Made by a program: the position numbers and the translations under genes. Below are positions 33,186-42,773 of a stretch of 64,000 bases of DNA, in pieces; the first letter of the stretch is position 1; the number at the start of each line of letters is the position of its first letter. Source of the stretch: Acidimicrobiaceae bacterium (lineage in GTDB: Bacteria > Actinomycetota > Acidimicrobiia > Acidimicrobiales > RAAP-2); assembly GCA_003162395.1 (NCBI GenBank), contig PMON01000078.1:1-64000 (forward strand). The letters run 5' to 3'. Under the pieces are notes generated by a model. That model saw only the letters and a program-made list of their open reading frames with translations. It was not told the DNA's origin and ran no database searches.

Positions 33186-34685
33186 TCAAGGGTAGTGGTC
33201 GGGCAGGTCGTTCTCGTAGAGGACGGCGTCGCCGCGGCCGAGCGTGCTGCGGACCCACTCGACGGCGCGCTCCCGTGTCGCCACGCGCACCACGTCCGCG
33301 CCACCGTCGAGAGCGCCGCGGCGCAGCGCGGACACGTTCGTGCGCCCAATGACCACGACAGCCGCGGCAACCTGGGCGGCGGCGCCCGCAAAGGCCTCGT
33401 TCTCCGTCCGCTGGCGCGTGCCGAGCTCGATCATCCCCGGGGTGACCACGACGCGACGGCCGTCGACCGGGAGGCTGCGCAAGAGCTCGAGTGCGGCGCC
33501 CGCGCCCGCGGGGTTCGCGTTGTAGGTGTCGTCGACCACGAGCACACCCGACGGTGCGCTCGCGACCGTGAGCCGGTGCGCGACCGGCGCGACGTGCGGG
33601 ATCCGTGTGGCGATCGCGTGCGCGTCGACGCCGAGACCGACGCCCGCGGCGATCGCGCACGCGAGGTTGGTGGGCTGCACGCCTGGGATGGGGATCGTGA
33701 CGAGCACCGTCTCGCCGCGCACCACGACGCGCCAGCGCTCCCCCACCACCTCGACCCGCACGTCGGCGTCCCCGTTCGCCGAGCCCGCCGTCAGCACCTC
33801 GCACATCGGCGACGCGAGTGAGCCGGCGAGCACGCGCAGCCGCTCGTCGTCCACGTTGCACACGACGACGCGTGCACGCTCGGCGATCTCGGCCTTTGCC
33901 GCGACGATGCGCTCGAGCGTCCCGAACCGCTCGAGGTGCACGGGCCCGATGGCGGTGAGCACGGCGACGTCGGGCCGGCACCAGTCGCACATCGCGCGGA
34001 TCTCGCCGGTGCGGTAGGTGCCCATCTCGGCGATGAAGACCTGAGTCCCCTCGGCGAGGTGGTCGTTGACGGCGATCGCGAGGCCGGCGCGGTTGTTGAA
34101 GCTTCGAGGCGTCGGGACCACCGACGTCGACCCGGCGAGCAGCTCGGCGAGGTGGTGCTTGGTCGAGGTCTTCCCGTAGCTGCCGGTGATCGCGACCACC
34201 GACGGGCCAACCTCGCTGAGCCGCCGCCGGGCGCGCTCGACGTAGGGCATCGCGAGGTGGTCCTCGATCGGGCTGAGGACGGCCGCGGCGGCGTCGACCA
34301 CGACGTCGCTGAGGGCCACGACCAGCGCGCCCGCCGCGAACGGCCACGGCGTGTACGCCGCGGCGACCCCGAGACCAGCGAGCATCGCCCCCGACAGTGC
34401 CGCGAGCGAGGTGAGGCGCCTCGTCCAGGCGAGTGGGCTGGTGCGCCCGCGCACCCCGAGCCCGAGCGGCCCGACGACGAGGGCCGCCCCGGTGACGACC
34501 GCGACGGCGGGCACCGCCACCGCCCCTGCGATCCCCGCGACCGCGAGGAGCCCGAGGGCGATCGAGGCCCTCGACGACGTCCACCACCGCCGCGCGAAGC
34601 GGCTCACCGACCCGCCGAGGTAGTGCTCGCGCTGGGCGACGCGGAGCCACCGCAGCCAGCTGGAGGCGGCCCCGGACGCGAGCAC
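33186..34685 (-). CDS. murF: UDP-N-acetylmuramoyl-tripeptide--D-Ala-D-Ala ligase (MurF) with N-terminal membrane region
   Basis: 499 residues. The Mur ligase core has the P-loop ITGSYGKTSTKHHLAELL near 163, then PRSFNNRAGLAIAVNDHL, AEMGTYRTGEI, and VDDTYNANPAGAGAAL in the C-terminal domain. The first 140 residues hold several hydrophobic segments (LGLLAVAGIAGAVAVPAVAV, AGALVVALSDVVVDAAA) absent from E. coli MurF but seen in some actinobacterial versions. The frame stays open upstream of GTG 34685 (ELSPLASAAVALV), so the true start may be earlier and complete a first membrane helix. It adds D-Ala-D-Ala to the UDP-MurNAc-tripeptide. Confidence 0.88.
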   Translation of the reverse strand: MLASGAASSWLRWLRVAQREHYLGGSVSRFARRWWTSSRASIALGLLAVAGIAGAVAVPAVAVVTGAALVVGPLGLGVRGRTSPLAWTRRLTSLAALSGAMLAGLGVAAAYTPWPFAAGALVVALSDVVVDAAAAVLSPIEDHLAMPYVERARRRLSEVGPSVVAITGSYGKTSTKHHLAELLAGSTSVVPTPRSFNNRAGLAIAVNDHLAEGTQVFIAEMGTYRTGEIRAMCDWCRPDVAVLTAIGPVHLERFGTLERIVAAKAEIAERARVVVCNVDDERLRVLAGSLASPMCEVLTAGSANGDADVRVEVVGERWRVVVRGETVLVTIPIPGVQPTNLACAIAAGVGLGVDAHAIATRIPHVAPVAHRLTVASAPSGVLVVDDTYNANPAGAGAALELLRSLPVDGRRVVVTPGMIELGTRQRTENEAFAGAAAQVAAAVVVIGRTNVSALRRGALDGGADVVRVATRERAVEWVRSTLGRGDAVLYENDLPDHYP

Positions 34686-34714
34686 GAGGGCGACCGCGGC
34701 CGAGGCGAGGGGGC

Positions 34715-35479
34715 TCAGCTCGTGCCCCGCAGCATCGTCAGGGCTGCTGCCGCCAGGCGCTCGGGGGCCTCGGTGGGGACGAGGTGGCCGACCCCGTCGA
34801 GGACCTCAAGGGACGCGGTCGGCGCGACGAGCTGGGCCGCCCGGGCGACGCCGAGCGGCGCGGTCGTGTCGTCGCGGCCCCAGACGAGGGCCACAGGGCA
34901 TCGCAGCTGGGCGAGTTCGGCCTCGTAGGACTCCGCCACGGTCGCGACGAGCACGTCGCGGACGACCCCGGTCGCGGCTCGATAGTCGGCCGACCCGTAC
35001 CGGCGACGGATCGCCTCCAGGCGCGCCGGTGGCACCAGACCGAGGCGCGATGCGGCCCTGACCGCTCGGTAGCGTCGAGATGGCCGGGTCCGGGGCAACG
35101 ACGACCGCACGAGCGGCACCCCGCTGAGGACGACCCCTGCGACGGCGTCGGGGCTCGACGCCGCGAGGCACACCGCCACGCGGCCGCCGAACGAGTGGCC
35201 CACGAGGATCGGCTTCGCGCCGCTCGCCGCGACGGACTCGACGAGACCGACGAGCTGTGCTGCATAGCCCCTCGCCCCCATCCCAGCAGCAGGCGGCGGT
35301 GTCGCCCCGAAGCCCGGCAGGTCGATGGCCACCGAGCTCACGCCCTCGGCGACGAGAATGTCGGCCACTTGGGCGAAGTCTTCGTGGGTGCGGCGCCAGC
35401 CGTGCAAGAGCAGCACGCCCGGCGCGCCGTCGCCCGTCGTGGTGCCGAACACCGCGCCATCGAGGAAGGCACGCAGCAC
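34715..35479 (-). CDS. Alpha/beta hydrolase
   Basis: 254 residues. The fold signature VLLLHGWRRTHEDF (oxyanion region), the nucleophile elbow LVGHSFGGR, the acid in VWGRDDTTAP and the histidine in DGVGHLVPTEAP make a complete catalytic triad. The substrate cannot be told. It heads the minus-strand run followed by murF and ddl with almost no gap, so a cell-envelope link is possible but not shown. Confidence 0.85.
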   Translation of the reverse strand: MLRAFLDGAVFGTTTGDGAPGVLLLHGWRRTHEDFAQVADILVAEGVSSVAIDLPGFGATPPPAAGMGARGYAAQLVGLVESVAASGAKPILVGHSFGGRVAVCLAASSPDAVAGVVLSGVPLVRSSLPRTRPSRRYRAVRAASRLGLVPPARLEAIRRRYGSADYRAATGVVRDVLVATVAESYEAELAQLRCPVALVWGRDDTTAPLGVARAAQLVAPTASLEVLDGVGHLVPTEAPERLAAAALTMLRGTS

Positions 35480-35595
35480 ACCTGCAGGCTACCAACGGGT
35501 TTTCTCGGAACCGGGCGCACGCGATCCGTCCCCGAGCGTCGCACGGTCGCCCGCGCGACCAGGAACGGGTTACCACGCCTCGGTAGGTTGCCGAC

Positions 35596-37140
35596 ATGGC
35601 GCACGCTGAGGACGGCGAGGCGCTCGGCTTCACGCCCGAGCAGCTCGAGGCGATCGAGGCGACGGACCGCCGCGTCGTCGTCCGCGCGGGCGCGGGTGCC
35701 GGCAAAACGCGCGTACTGACCCAGCGCGTCGTGCGCAGGGTGACCGACGAGCAGCTCGACCCTCGCCACGTGCTCGTCGCGACCTTCACCCGCAAAGCCG
35801 CAGGCGACCTGCGCACGCGCCTGCACCGCGCAGGGGTCGAGGGCGTCCGGGCAGGCACGTTCCACCGCGCCGCGCTCGAGCTCGTGCGCGACGTGCGCTC
35901 CCAGCGTGGACAGGCGCTGCCCGTGATCGCGTCGGACCGGCACCGGCTCTTCGTCGAGCTCGCCTCGGATCTCGGACTCACGCTGCCCGCGCCAGCGATC
36001 ACTCGACTCGAGGCCGAGGTGTCGTGGGCGAAGTCCCGACGCCTCGACGCGACGACCTACGAGGCGGGCGCGCGCGCCGCGCGGCGCCGCGTCCCGACCT
36101 CGATCGATCAGATGCAGCGCGTCCTCGAGGGCTACGACCAGCTCTGTCGGCGACGCGGCGTGCTCGACTTCGACGGTCTGCTCGAGGAGGCGACGACGCT
36201 GCTCGAGCGCGACCAGGAGGTGGCCGACGCGTTCCGATGGCGCACACGGCTCCTCTTCGTCGACGAGCTCCAGGACATGAACCCCGCGCAGTTCGACCTT
36301 CTCGCCGCCATGGCGGGCGACGACCCGGACCTGTTCGGCGTCGGTGACCCCAACCAGTCCATCTATGGCTGGAACGGCGCGGACGCGAACCTCCTCGACC
36401 AGATCGCCGCTCGATGGCCGCCGACCAAGGTCCTGACCTTGCCGCGCAACCACCGCTCGACAGAGGCCATCGTGCGCGCCGCGACTGCCGCCCTCGACGA
36501 GGGGCCCCTCGACCTCGTCGCGGCGACCGAGGGCGGCGAGCTCCCGCAGATCCTCGCCTTCGAGGACGCCGCGGCGGAGGCGGCCGGGGTCGCGTCGTGG
36601 TGCCGCGCGATGCACGGGCCCTCGTGGTGGTGGCACCAGACCGCCGTACTCGCGCGCACCAACGCCGCGCTCGACGGGCTCGCGGCGGCCTGTGCGGCCG
36701 CGGGCGTGCCCACCCTCCGGCTTGGCGCCGAGCACACCCCGGCGTCGGACCTCGAGGCCGACCTCCCGCGGCGCTCGGACCCGAGCCACGTCCCCGACGC
36801 GGTCGTGCTCTCCACGATCCATCGCGCCAAGGGGCTCGAGTGGGACAGCGTCGCGGTGACGGGACTGACGGAGGGCTCGTTGCCGATCTCGAGTGCGACG
36901 ACGACCGCCCAGCTCGACGAGGAGCGGCGGCTTCTGTACGTCGCGATGACGAGGCCCGAGTCGAACCTGCTGTGCACGTGGTCGTCCGACGGCGGCACCA
37001 AGGCGCGCTCGAGGTTCCTCGCCCCGGTCGCCGCGGCGCTCGAGACGATGGCCGCGGAGCGTCGGCCGCTCGAGGGCGACGCGCGGTCGCGACGAATCGC
37101 CGAGCTACGAGCCGCGCTCCCGCCGAGGGACGAGGGGTAA
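35596..37140 (+). CDS. UvrD/Rep-family ATP-dependent DNA helicase, compact form
   Basis: 514 residues. All superfamily 1A motifs are visible: Walker A VRAGAGAGKTR (near 29-39), motif Ia ATFTRKAAGDL, motif II VDELQDMNPAQ, motif III GVGDPNQSIYGWNGAD, motif IV PRNHRS, motif V STIHRAKGLEWDSV, motif VI LLYVAMTRPESN. It is shorter than UvrD/PcrA (about 720 residues), having reduced insert domains, as in actinobacterial UvrD2-like proteins. No C-terminal HRDC or nuclease domain is visible. A 3'-5' DNA unwinding role in repair is likely. The glcD gene follows 11 nt later. Confidence 0.88.
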   Translation: MAHAEDGEALGFTPEQLEAIEATDRRVVVRAGAGAGKTRVLTQRVVRRVTDEQLDPRHVLVATFTRKAAGDLRTRLHRAGVEGVRAGTFHRAALELVRDVRSQRGQALPVIASDRHRLFVELASDLGLTLPAPAITRLEAEVSWAKSRRLDATTYEAGARAARRRVPTSIDQMQRVLEGYDQLCRRRGVLDFDGLLEEATTLLERDQEVADAFRWRTRLLFVDELQDMNPAQFDLLAAMAGDDPDLFGVGDPNQSIYGWNGADANLLDQIAARWPPTKVLTLPRNHRSTEAIVRAATAALDEGPLDLVAATEGGELPQILAFEDAAAEAAGVASWCRAMHGPSWWWHQTAVLARTNAALDGLAAACAAAGVPTLRLGAEHTPASDLEADLPRRSDPSHVPDAVVLSTIHRAKGLEWDSVAVTGLTEGSLPISSATTTAQLDEERRLLYVAMTRPESNLLCTWSSDGGTKARSRFLAPVAAALETMAAERRPLEGDARSRRIAELRAALPPRDEG

Positions 37141-37151
37141 CCTTCGCGGCG

Positions 37152-38552
37152 ATGGCCGCCACCGATCACCCGGTGGTCGCCGAGCTCACGAGTGGGCTTG
37201 GCCCGGGGCGCGTGACTGCGGGCGAGGAGATCAGCGCCGACGACTGCCACGACGAGTCGCTGCACGCGCTCGGGACCCGGCCGCGGTGCGTCGTGCGGCC
37301 CCAGACGACCGACGAGGTCGCCTACGTCGTTGGCGTGTGCGCGAGCCACGACGTGCCGATCGTCGCGCGCGGGTCGGGTACGGGGCTCTCGGGCGCGGCG
37401 ACGCCCCTCGCGAACGGAGTCGTCGTCGCGTTCGACGCGATGTCGCGCATCAAAGAGGTCGACCTCGACAACCAGGTGGCCGTCGTCGAGCCCGGCGTCA
37501 CGCTGCGAGACCTCGACGACGCGCTCGCGGCGACCGGTCTTCGCTACCCGGTGTACCCCGGCGAGCTGTCGGGCTCGATCGGCGGCAACGTGAACACGAA
37601 CGCCGGGGGCATGCGCGCGGTCCGGCACGGCGTGACGCGCAACCACGTCATCGGCCTCGAGCTGGTCCTCGCTGACGCGACCGTGCTCCGCACCGGCGGC
37701 AAGGTCATGAAGTCCTCGTCCGGCTACGACCTCACCCAGCTCGTCATCGGCTCGGAGGGCACGCTTGCGCTCGTCACGGAGGTGACCGTCCGGCTCGCGT
37801 CTGCCCTCCCCAACGCCTCGACGCTGCTCGTCGCGTTCCCCGAGCTGGGCGCGGTGACCGCCGCGGTCCCCCGCCTGCTCGCCGCGGGCCTCGCGCCGTC
37901 GATCCTCGAGTACCTGGACGCGGTCACCATGGTCGGGATCTCACGGGCCGCGTCGCTCGAGTTCGGGGTGCCCGACGAGGTCACGGCAAAGACGGCCGCG
38001 TGGCTCGTGGTCCTCCTCGAGACGCGCACCGCCGCCGCACTCGAGGCGGACACCGAGGCCGCCGCGGCGATCCTCGGGGACCTCGGCGCCCTCGACGTCT
38101 TCGTGTTGCCGCCGGCATCGGCTCGAGCGCTGATCGAGGCGAGGGAGCGCGCCTTTTACGTGGCCAAGGCGGCCGGCGCCGACGAGATCGTCGACGTCGT
38201 GGTCCCGAGGGCCGCGGTCACCGACTACCTGGGGGTCGTCGCCTCGCTCGCCGAAGCACACGGCGCCTTCATGGCTGGCTGCGGGCACGTGGGTGACGGC
38301 AACGTGCACCTGTCGGTGTACCTGCCCGACGAGTCGCGGCGCACGACCCTCCTCGACGAGCTGTTCGCCGCAGGGGTGGCCGCGGGCGGGCAGGTCTCCG
38401 GCGAGCACGGCATCGGGCTCGACAAGCTCCGGCCGTACCTTTCGCTCGTCGACCCCGCGGTGCTGTCGCTCCAGCGCGGGATCAAGGCAGTCTTCGACCC
38501 CGAGGGTCGACTCAACCCGGGCAAGCTGCTCGGTGACGGGAGGACGACATGA
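37152..38552 (+). CDS. glcD: FAD-linked (D)-2-hydroxyacid oxidase/dehydrogenase, GlcD type
   Basis: 466 residues from ATG 37152; the track ORF runs back through the helicase gene. The PCMH FAD-binding domain shows VRPQTTDEVAYVVGVCASHD, IVARGSGTGLSGAATPLANG and PGELSGSIGGNVNTNAGGMR. The C-terminal FAD oxidase domain has GCGHVGDGNVHLSVYLPDES and SGEHGIGLDKLRPYL. It would oxidise glycolate, D-lactate or a similar 2-hydroxyacid to the 2-oxoacid. No glcE/glcF partner is adjacent. Its stop overlaps the ATG of a TPP enzyme, suggesting that the 2-oxoacid is the next substrate. Confidence 0.88.
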   Translation: MAATDHPVVAELTSGLGPGRVTAGEEISADDCHDESLHALGTRPRCVVRPQTTDEVAYVVGVCASHDVPIVARGSGTGLSGAATPLANGVVVAFDAMSRIKEVDLDNQVAVVEPGVTLRDLDDALAATGLRYPVYPGELSGSIGGNVNTNAGGMRAVRHGVTRNHVIGLELVLADATVLRTGGKVMKSSSGYDLTQLVIGSEGTLALVTEVTVRLASALPNASTLLVAFPELGAVTAAVPRLLAAGLAPSILEYLDAVTMVGISRAASLEFGVPDEVTAKTAAWLVVLLETRTAAALEADTEAAAAILGDLGALDVFVLPPASARALIEARERAFYVAKAAGADEIVDVVVPRAAVTDYLGVVASLAEAHGAFMAGCGHVGDGNVHLSVYLPDESRRTTLLDELFAAGVAAGGQVSGEHGIGLDKLRPYLSLVDPAVLSLQRGIKAVFDPEGRLNPGKLLGDGRTT

Positions 38553-40108
38553 ACGGTGCGGTCTCGCTGCTGGGCGCGCTCGCTCGAAACGACGTGACGA
38601 CGTGCTTCATGAACCCGGGCACCTCTGAGATGCACTTCGTCGCCGCGCTCGACGACGTCCACGAGGTCCGCGGGATCCTGTGCCTCTTCGAGGGCGTGGC
38701 CTCGGGGGCAGCCGACGGCTTCGCGAGGGTCACGGACCGGCCCGCGGCCACGCTGCTCCACCTCGGCCCGGGCCTCGGCAATGCGTTCGCCAACCTCCAC
38801 AACGCACGTCGAGCGCACGTCCCGATCCTCAACATCGTGGGCGACCACGCCACCTACCACGCGAGGTACGACGCCCCGCTCACCTCGGACATCGAAGCGG
38901 TGGCCTCGGCACTCGACGGCTGGTACCGCAGCTCGGCGCGGCCTGACGACGTCGCCTCGGATGCAGCCGACGCGATCGCCGCGTCCTACGGCCCCCCGGG
39001 CTGCGTCGCGACGCTCGTCTTGCCCGCTGACGTCTCGTGGTCCGAGGTCACCCACAATGGCGCGCCGCTCGCTCGACGCGCCATCGTGGGCGACGTGCCC
39101 GGCCACGTCGTCGACGCGGTCGCCACGGCGGTTCGAAACCGCGCCGCGGTCCTCCTCTTGGGGGGGACGGCGCTTCGTGCGCGGGGACTCGCCGCGGCGG
39201 CGCGCATCTCGGCGAAGACGGGGTGCAAGGTCCTCCACGAGACGTTCCCGACGGTGCTCGATCGGGGTGCCGGCGTCTTCGCGCCCGAGCGCCTCAACTA
39301 CCTGGCGGAGTTCGCCGCGGCCCAGCTCGACGGCGCCGGGGTCCTGGTCCTGTGCGGGGCCGTCGAGCCGGCGAGCTTCTTTGCGTACCCAAGCATCCCG
39401 TCGCGGCTCGTCCCCGACGGCTGCGAGGTGCTCGAGCTCGCCGGCCTCACCGTCGACGTGCCCGGGGCGCTCGAGGCCCTCGCCGACGCGCTCGGCGCGC
39501 CGGACCACCCCGCGGTGCCCGAGGCCCTCGAGCGGCCCGGCCGGCCCACCGGCGCGCTCGACACCCGCTCGCTCGCCGCGGCGATCGGGTCGCTCCTCCC
39601 CGAGGGCTGCGTCGTGGTCGACGAGTCCAACACCTCAGGCGTCGGCCTTCTCGGGGCCACCGTCAGCGCACCGCGCCACGAGTGGCTGACCAACACCGGC
39701 GGTGCGATCGGCTTCGGGCTGCCCGCCGCGGTGGGCGCCGCGGTGGGGGCGGGCGGGCGGCGCGTCGTGTGCATCGAGTCGGACGGATCGATGTCCTACA
39801 CGCCCCAGGCCCTGTGGACCATGGCGCGCGAGGGCCTCGACGTGACCGTCGTGTGCTGCTCCAACGACAGCTACGCGATCCTCAACTACGAGTTGTCGAG
39901 GGTGGGCGCGACCGCGAGCGGCGAGCGAGCCAAGGCGATGCTCGATCTCACGGGCCCGACACTCGACCTCGCTGCCACGTCGCGCAGCTATGGGGTGCCC
40001 GCAGAGACCGTGACGACCGCCGACGAGCTGGTCGTCGCGTTCGAGAAGAGCCTGGCCACGCCCGGACCATCCTTCATCAACGCGCGGCTGGCGTCGATCT
40101 TTCGGTGA
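38549..40108 (+). CDS. Thiamine-diphosphate-dependent enzyme, acetolactate synthase-like
   Basis: 519 residues. Domain order is Pyr (CLFEGVASGAADGFARVTDR with the TPP-activating glutamate; PGLGNAFANLHNARRAHVPI), a central domain, and PP (GGAIGFGLPAAVGAAVGAGG, then ESDGSMSYTPQALWTM and SNDSYAILNYE, the GDG-N metal/TPP motif with ESDG and SND). Members include acetolactate synthase, glyoxylate carboligase and benzoylformate decarboxylase. There is no small ilvN subunit gene nearby, and the gene is coupled by ATGA to glcD. I favour a 2-oxoacid decarboxylase or carboligase over a biosynthetic IlvB. Confidence 0.75.
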   Translation: MNGAVSLLGALARNDVTTCFMNPGTSEMHFVAALDDVHEVRGILCLFEGVASGAADGFARVTDRPAATLLHLGPGLGNAFANLHNARRAHVPILNIVGDHATYHARYDAPLTSDIEAVASALDGWYRSSARPDDVASDAADAIAASYGPPGCVATLVLPADVSWSEVTHNGAPLARRAIVGDVPGHVVDAVATAVRNRAAVLLLGGTALRARGLAAAARISAKTGCKVLHETFPTVLDRGAGVFAPERLNYLAEFAAAQLDGAGVLVLCGAVEPASFFAYPSIPSRLVPDGCEVLELAGLTVDVPGALEALADALGAPDHPAVPEALERPGRPTGALDTRSLAAAIGSLLPEGCVVVDESNTSGVGLLGATVSAPRHEWLTNTGGAIGFGLPAAVGAAVGAGGRRVVCIESDGSMSYTPQALWTMAREGLDVTVVCCSNDSYAILNYELSRVGATASGERAKAMLDLTGPTLDLAATSRSYGVPAETVTTADELVVAFEKSLATPGPSFINARLASIFR

Positions 40109-40135
40109 CCGCCGCGAGCTGGCGTCGACGGCGGC

Positions 40136-42130
40136 TCACTTGCGCCACGACTCGGGCGTGATCGCCCCGAGCGGCGAGACCACCACCCCGGCGATCGACG
40201 CGCGGGTCTCGACCAAGCTGACGGCACTCGGCAGCCAGACGACCGGCAGCTCGGTCTCGAGGTACGACGTGTAGCTCGAAAGCGCCGCGGACGACCGGAG
40301 CGTCGCGGTGACGAGCTCGGTCGCGTGCGGGTCGTCGTAGTGACCGACGTTCCACGGCGAGCCCGCCGCGAAGTTCCACTCACCCGAGGGGTAGTAGTCC
40401 GGCGCGTACTGCCAGCCGCCGTCCCAGCTCGCGAGGTCCCACCCCCCGAGCGGGCCCGCGAGGTCGGTCAGGACCTCGGCGGGGGTCTGCTCATGGAGCG
40501 TGAGCTTGATGCCGACGCGCCCCGCGTCGAGGCGGAGCGTGGCCAGCGAGACGACGAGCGCGTGCGACGAGGGCGCGAAGTCGATCGTGAACGACAGCGG
40601 CGTGCCGGTCGGGATGCCGGGGCCGCACTTGGTCGCGACGGTGCACGTGGCGACCTTCCCGGGGGCCACGTGCCAGCCGTGCGCCGCGAGGAGCGCGGCG
40701 GCCTTGCCGATGCTGAATCGATAGGGCGACGAGACGGACGAGGCATAGGCGCTGGGCGGGTTCGTCGGGACGGGACCGTCGGTCGCGACGCCGTAGCCGT
40801 TCACCCCCTTGTCGATCATGGCCACCTGGTCGACCAGCTCTTGGAGGGCCTGTCGGAAGTAGGGCTGCCGGAAGACCATGCCCGCGTGGCCGCCAGCACC
40901 GAGCCGCGAGTCGAGGTTGTAGGGCATGTAGCTGGTCGCCCAGGGGGCCGCGACGGACTCTCGGTACCCCTTTTTTGCGAGCGGGTTCCGGTGCGCGGCC
41001 GCACCGAGCGAGGTCACCTTGGGGGCGTCCGACAGCGGCAGCGGACCCTGGTCGACCTGCCCTGCGGCGACCAGGGCCTCGCATGCCGCCGCCCCGGCGC
41101 ACGGGACGAACGCGACGGCCGCGGCCGATGGCCTGGCACCCGACGCGCCCGCGGCACGGTTCGGCGTGAGGGTGATCGCCCCGGTCCCCACGTCGTACGC
41201 AGCGAGACGCCAGGGGCCGTCGCTCGTCCGCCACGTGGCGGCGACCGCCGTGCCCGGCGCCGAGTAGTCCCTCGTGTCCGCGGACAGCGAGCGCATGAGG
41301 TACACCACGTCGACGCAGCGCTGCGCCTGGGCGATGCTCGTCGCGGCGACGACGGTCTTCGTGCCGAGCGGGTCGAGGAAAGTGCGGCTCGGACCGCTGT
41401 TGGCGTCCCCGATCCAGTGGGTGCCGTAGCAGCCCGCCGAAGCGGCCGGTGCTGTGTAGTGGCCCGAGGCGCCGCGGATGCTCGTCGGTCCCGTGGTCGG
41501 CAGGTGCGGGTGCGCCGGCTCGTAGACGTCCCAGGTTCCGGGCAACGGCGTGATCTGGCTGAGCTCGTTGTCCGTGAACCACGTCGGGTCGACGGGTCCG
41601 GCGAGCGTGAACGTGACCGTGTTCCCATCGACCGAGACGTCCCGGACGTCGTCGGGGATGCCGACGAGTTGGCTGCCCCGAAGCGGCGCGAGGTAGTCGC
41701 CCCACATCCCGGGGTACGCCGCAAGCAGGTTCATCCACTCCACCACGCCCTCGGCGGTGACGTCCTCGCCGTTCGACCACTTGCGCCCGGGCTTGAGCGT
41801 CACCGACACGCTCGCGTCGCCCGCGGCGTAGACGGGCGGGTACGCGAGCGAGGCCGCGGCGTCCAGCGAGACAGACCTCGTCGAGCCGAAGTTGTACAGC
41901 GGCCGGTACATCAGCTGCTCGAAACGATCGACGTTCGAGGGTGTCAACTGGTCGGCCGACGCGTAGGGGTACGCCCAGTCCGGCGTCGACGCGGTGTCCG
42001 ACGCGATCTTGATGGTCCAGGGCGCGCGCGACGTCGCCCGCACGGTCGCCGAGGAAATGCCGCTCGACACCAGCGCGCCGACCAGCACCGTCGCTCCGAT
42101 CAACTGCGCACGACGCCTCACCGGCTGCAC
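40136..42130 (-). CDS. Family 5 extracellular solute-binding protein (peptide/nickel ABC type)
   Basis: About 664 residues. Start taken at GTG 42130 because GGAG lies upstream in the right place; the track ATG at 42193 adds a poor Arg-rich head. A signal peptide follows (LIGATVLVGALVSSGISSAT). Family features: VSVTLKPGRKWSNGEDVTAE, MPYNLDSRLGAGGHAGMVF, FRQPYFRQALQELVDQVAMI, and the GGWQYAPDYYPSGEW block. No transporter genes are adjacent, so it is an orphan binding protein. The protein at 58241 shares the YAPD--PSGE block and overall length, so the two are paralogues and may feed the ABC importer at 49.7-53.9 kb. Confidence 0.82.
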   Translation of the reverse strand: MQPVRRRAQLIGATVLVGALVSSGISSATVRATSRAPWTIKIASDTASTPDWAYPYASADQLTPSNVDRFEQLMYRPLYNFGSTRSVSLDAAASLAYPPVYAAGDASVSVTLKPGRKWSNGEDVTAEGVVEWMNLLAAYPGMWGDYLAPLRGSQLVGIPDDVRDVSVDGNTVTFTLAGPVDPTWFTDNELSQITPLPGTWDVYEPAHPHLPTTGPTSIRGASGHYTAPAASAGCYGTHWIGDANSGPSRTFLDPLGTKTVVAATSIAQAQRCVDVVYLMRSLSADTRDYSAPGTAVAATWRTSDGPWRLAAYDVGTGAITLTPNRAAGASGARPSAAAVAFVPCAGAAACEALVAAGQVDQGPLPLSDAPKVTSLGAAAHRNPLAKKGYRESVAAPWATSYMPYNLDSRLGAGGHAGMVFRQPYFRQALQELVDQVAMIDKGVNGYGVATDGPVPTNPPSAYASSVSSPYRFSIGKAAALLAAHGWHVAPGKVATCTVATKCGPGIPTGTPLSFTIDFAPSSHALVVSLATLRLDAGRVGIKLTLHEQTPAEVLTDLAGPLGGWDLASWDGGWQYAPDYYPSGEWNFAAGSPWNVGHYDDPHATELVTATLRSSAALSSYTSYLETELPVVWLPSAVSLVETRASIAGVVVSPLGAITPESWRK

Positions 42131-42250
42131 CTCGTGATCTCCGCGGCTTCCGGCCCGCTGGGCATCGCGGCCCGCACGGTGCCGTCGAGCCAACCGTAGT
42201 TGGTCGCCCCAACGAGGTGGTGCCTGGTCAGCGTCGACGCGCGGGCCGCG

Positions 42251-42715
42251 TCAGGCGAGTAGCTCGCGCTCGAGCACCACGAAGCGAGACCCGTCGCGCG
42301 AGGCGAGGAACGAGCCCGTCTCGCAGAACCCGAGCCGGACGGCGAGTCGGATCGACCGTTCGTTCGTCGCGAGCACGCTCGCACGTAGTGCGGTGTGCCC
42401 GGCCATCTGGAGCGTCTCGAGCACGAGCTCGCCCGCCCTCGTGCCGAGCCGCTCGCTCAGCACGTCGGGACGGATCCCGATCCCGACGTCGGTGACGTCG
42501 TCGCGCGGCTCGGGCCCGCCCGGCACGCGCGACTCGACGCCAAGGCAGACGAAGCCCACGAACTCGCCGTCGTCCAGGATCGCGAGGTGGCTGCCGTCGA
42601 GCATCGCCCCGACGCTGTCGAGGCTCGGGTTGTAGATGTCGAGGGGCGCCTCGTAACGCCAGTCGGCGATCTGCGACGCCCAGTCGACGGTCATCGGCGC
42701 GAGCGACAGCGTCAC
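42251..42715 (-). CDS. GNAT-family N-acetyltransferase
   Basis: 154 residues. FVGFVCLGVESRV and DVTDVGIGIRPDVL form the beta4 region; SERLGTRAGELVLETLQMAG has the acetyl-CoA binding glycine turn in variant form; LRASVLATNERSIRLAVRLGFCETG is the classic C-terminal GNAT motif (N-ER-I-L--K-GF). It transfers an acetyl group from acetyl-CoA to an unknown amine. The start is the ATG at 42715. It lies between an orphan binding protein and xthA without evident functional link. Confidence 0.85.
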   Translation of the reverse strand: MTLSLAPMTVDWASQIADWRYEAPLDIYNPSLDSVGAMLDGSHLAILDDGEFVGFVCLGVESRVPGGPEPRDDVTDVGIGIRPDVLSERLGTRAGELVLETLQMAGHTALRASVLATNERSIRLAVRLGFCETGSFLASRDGSRFVVLERELLA

Positions 42716-42773
42716 GGCGCGCGGCGCACCCGTGCCGGACTGGAGCTGCCGCCGCGGCCGCGGACCGGCGAGG

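Noticed and set aside
31626-33352. Long ORFs in other frames over ddl and murF
   Set aside because: Ddl and MurF motifs are unmistakable in the chosen frames; the others are Arg/Ala-rich shadows.
40325-42199. 624-aa plus-strand ORF
   Set aside because: Antisense to the solute-binding protein gene, which has a signal peptide and family blocks.
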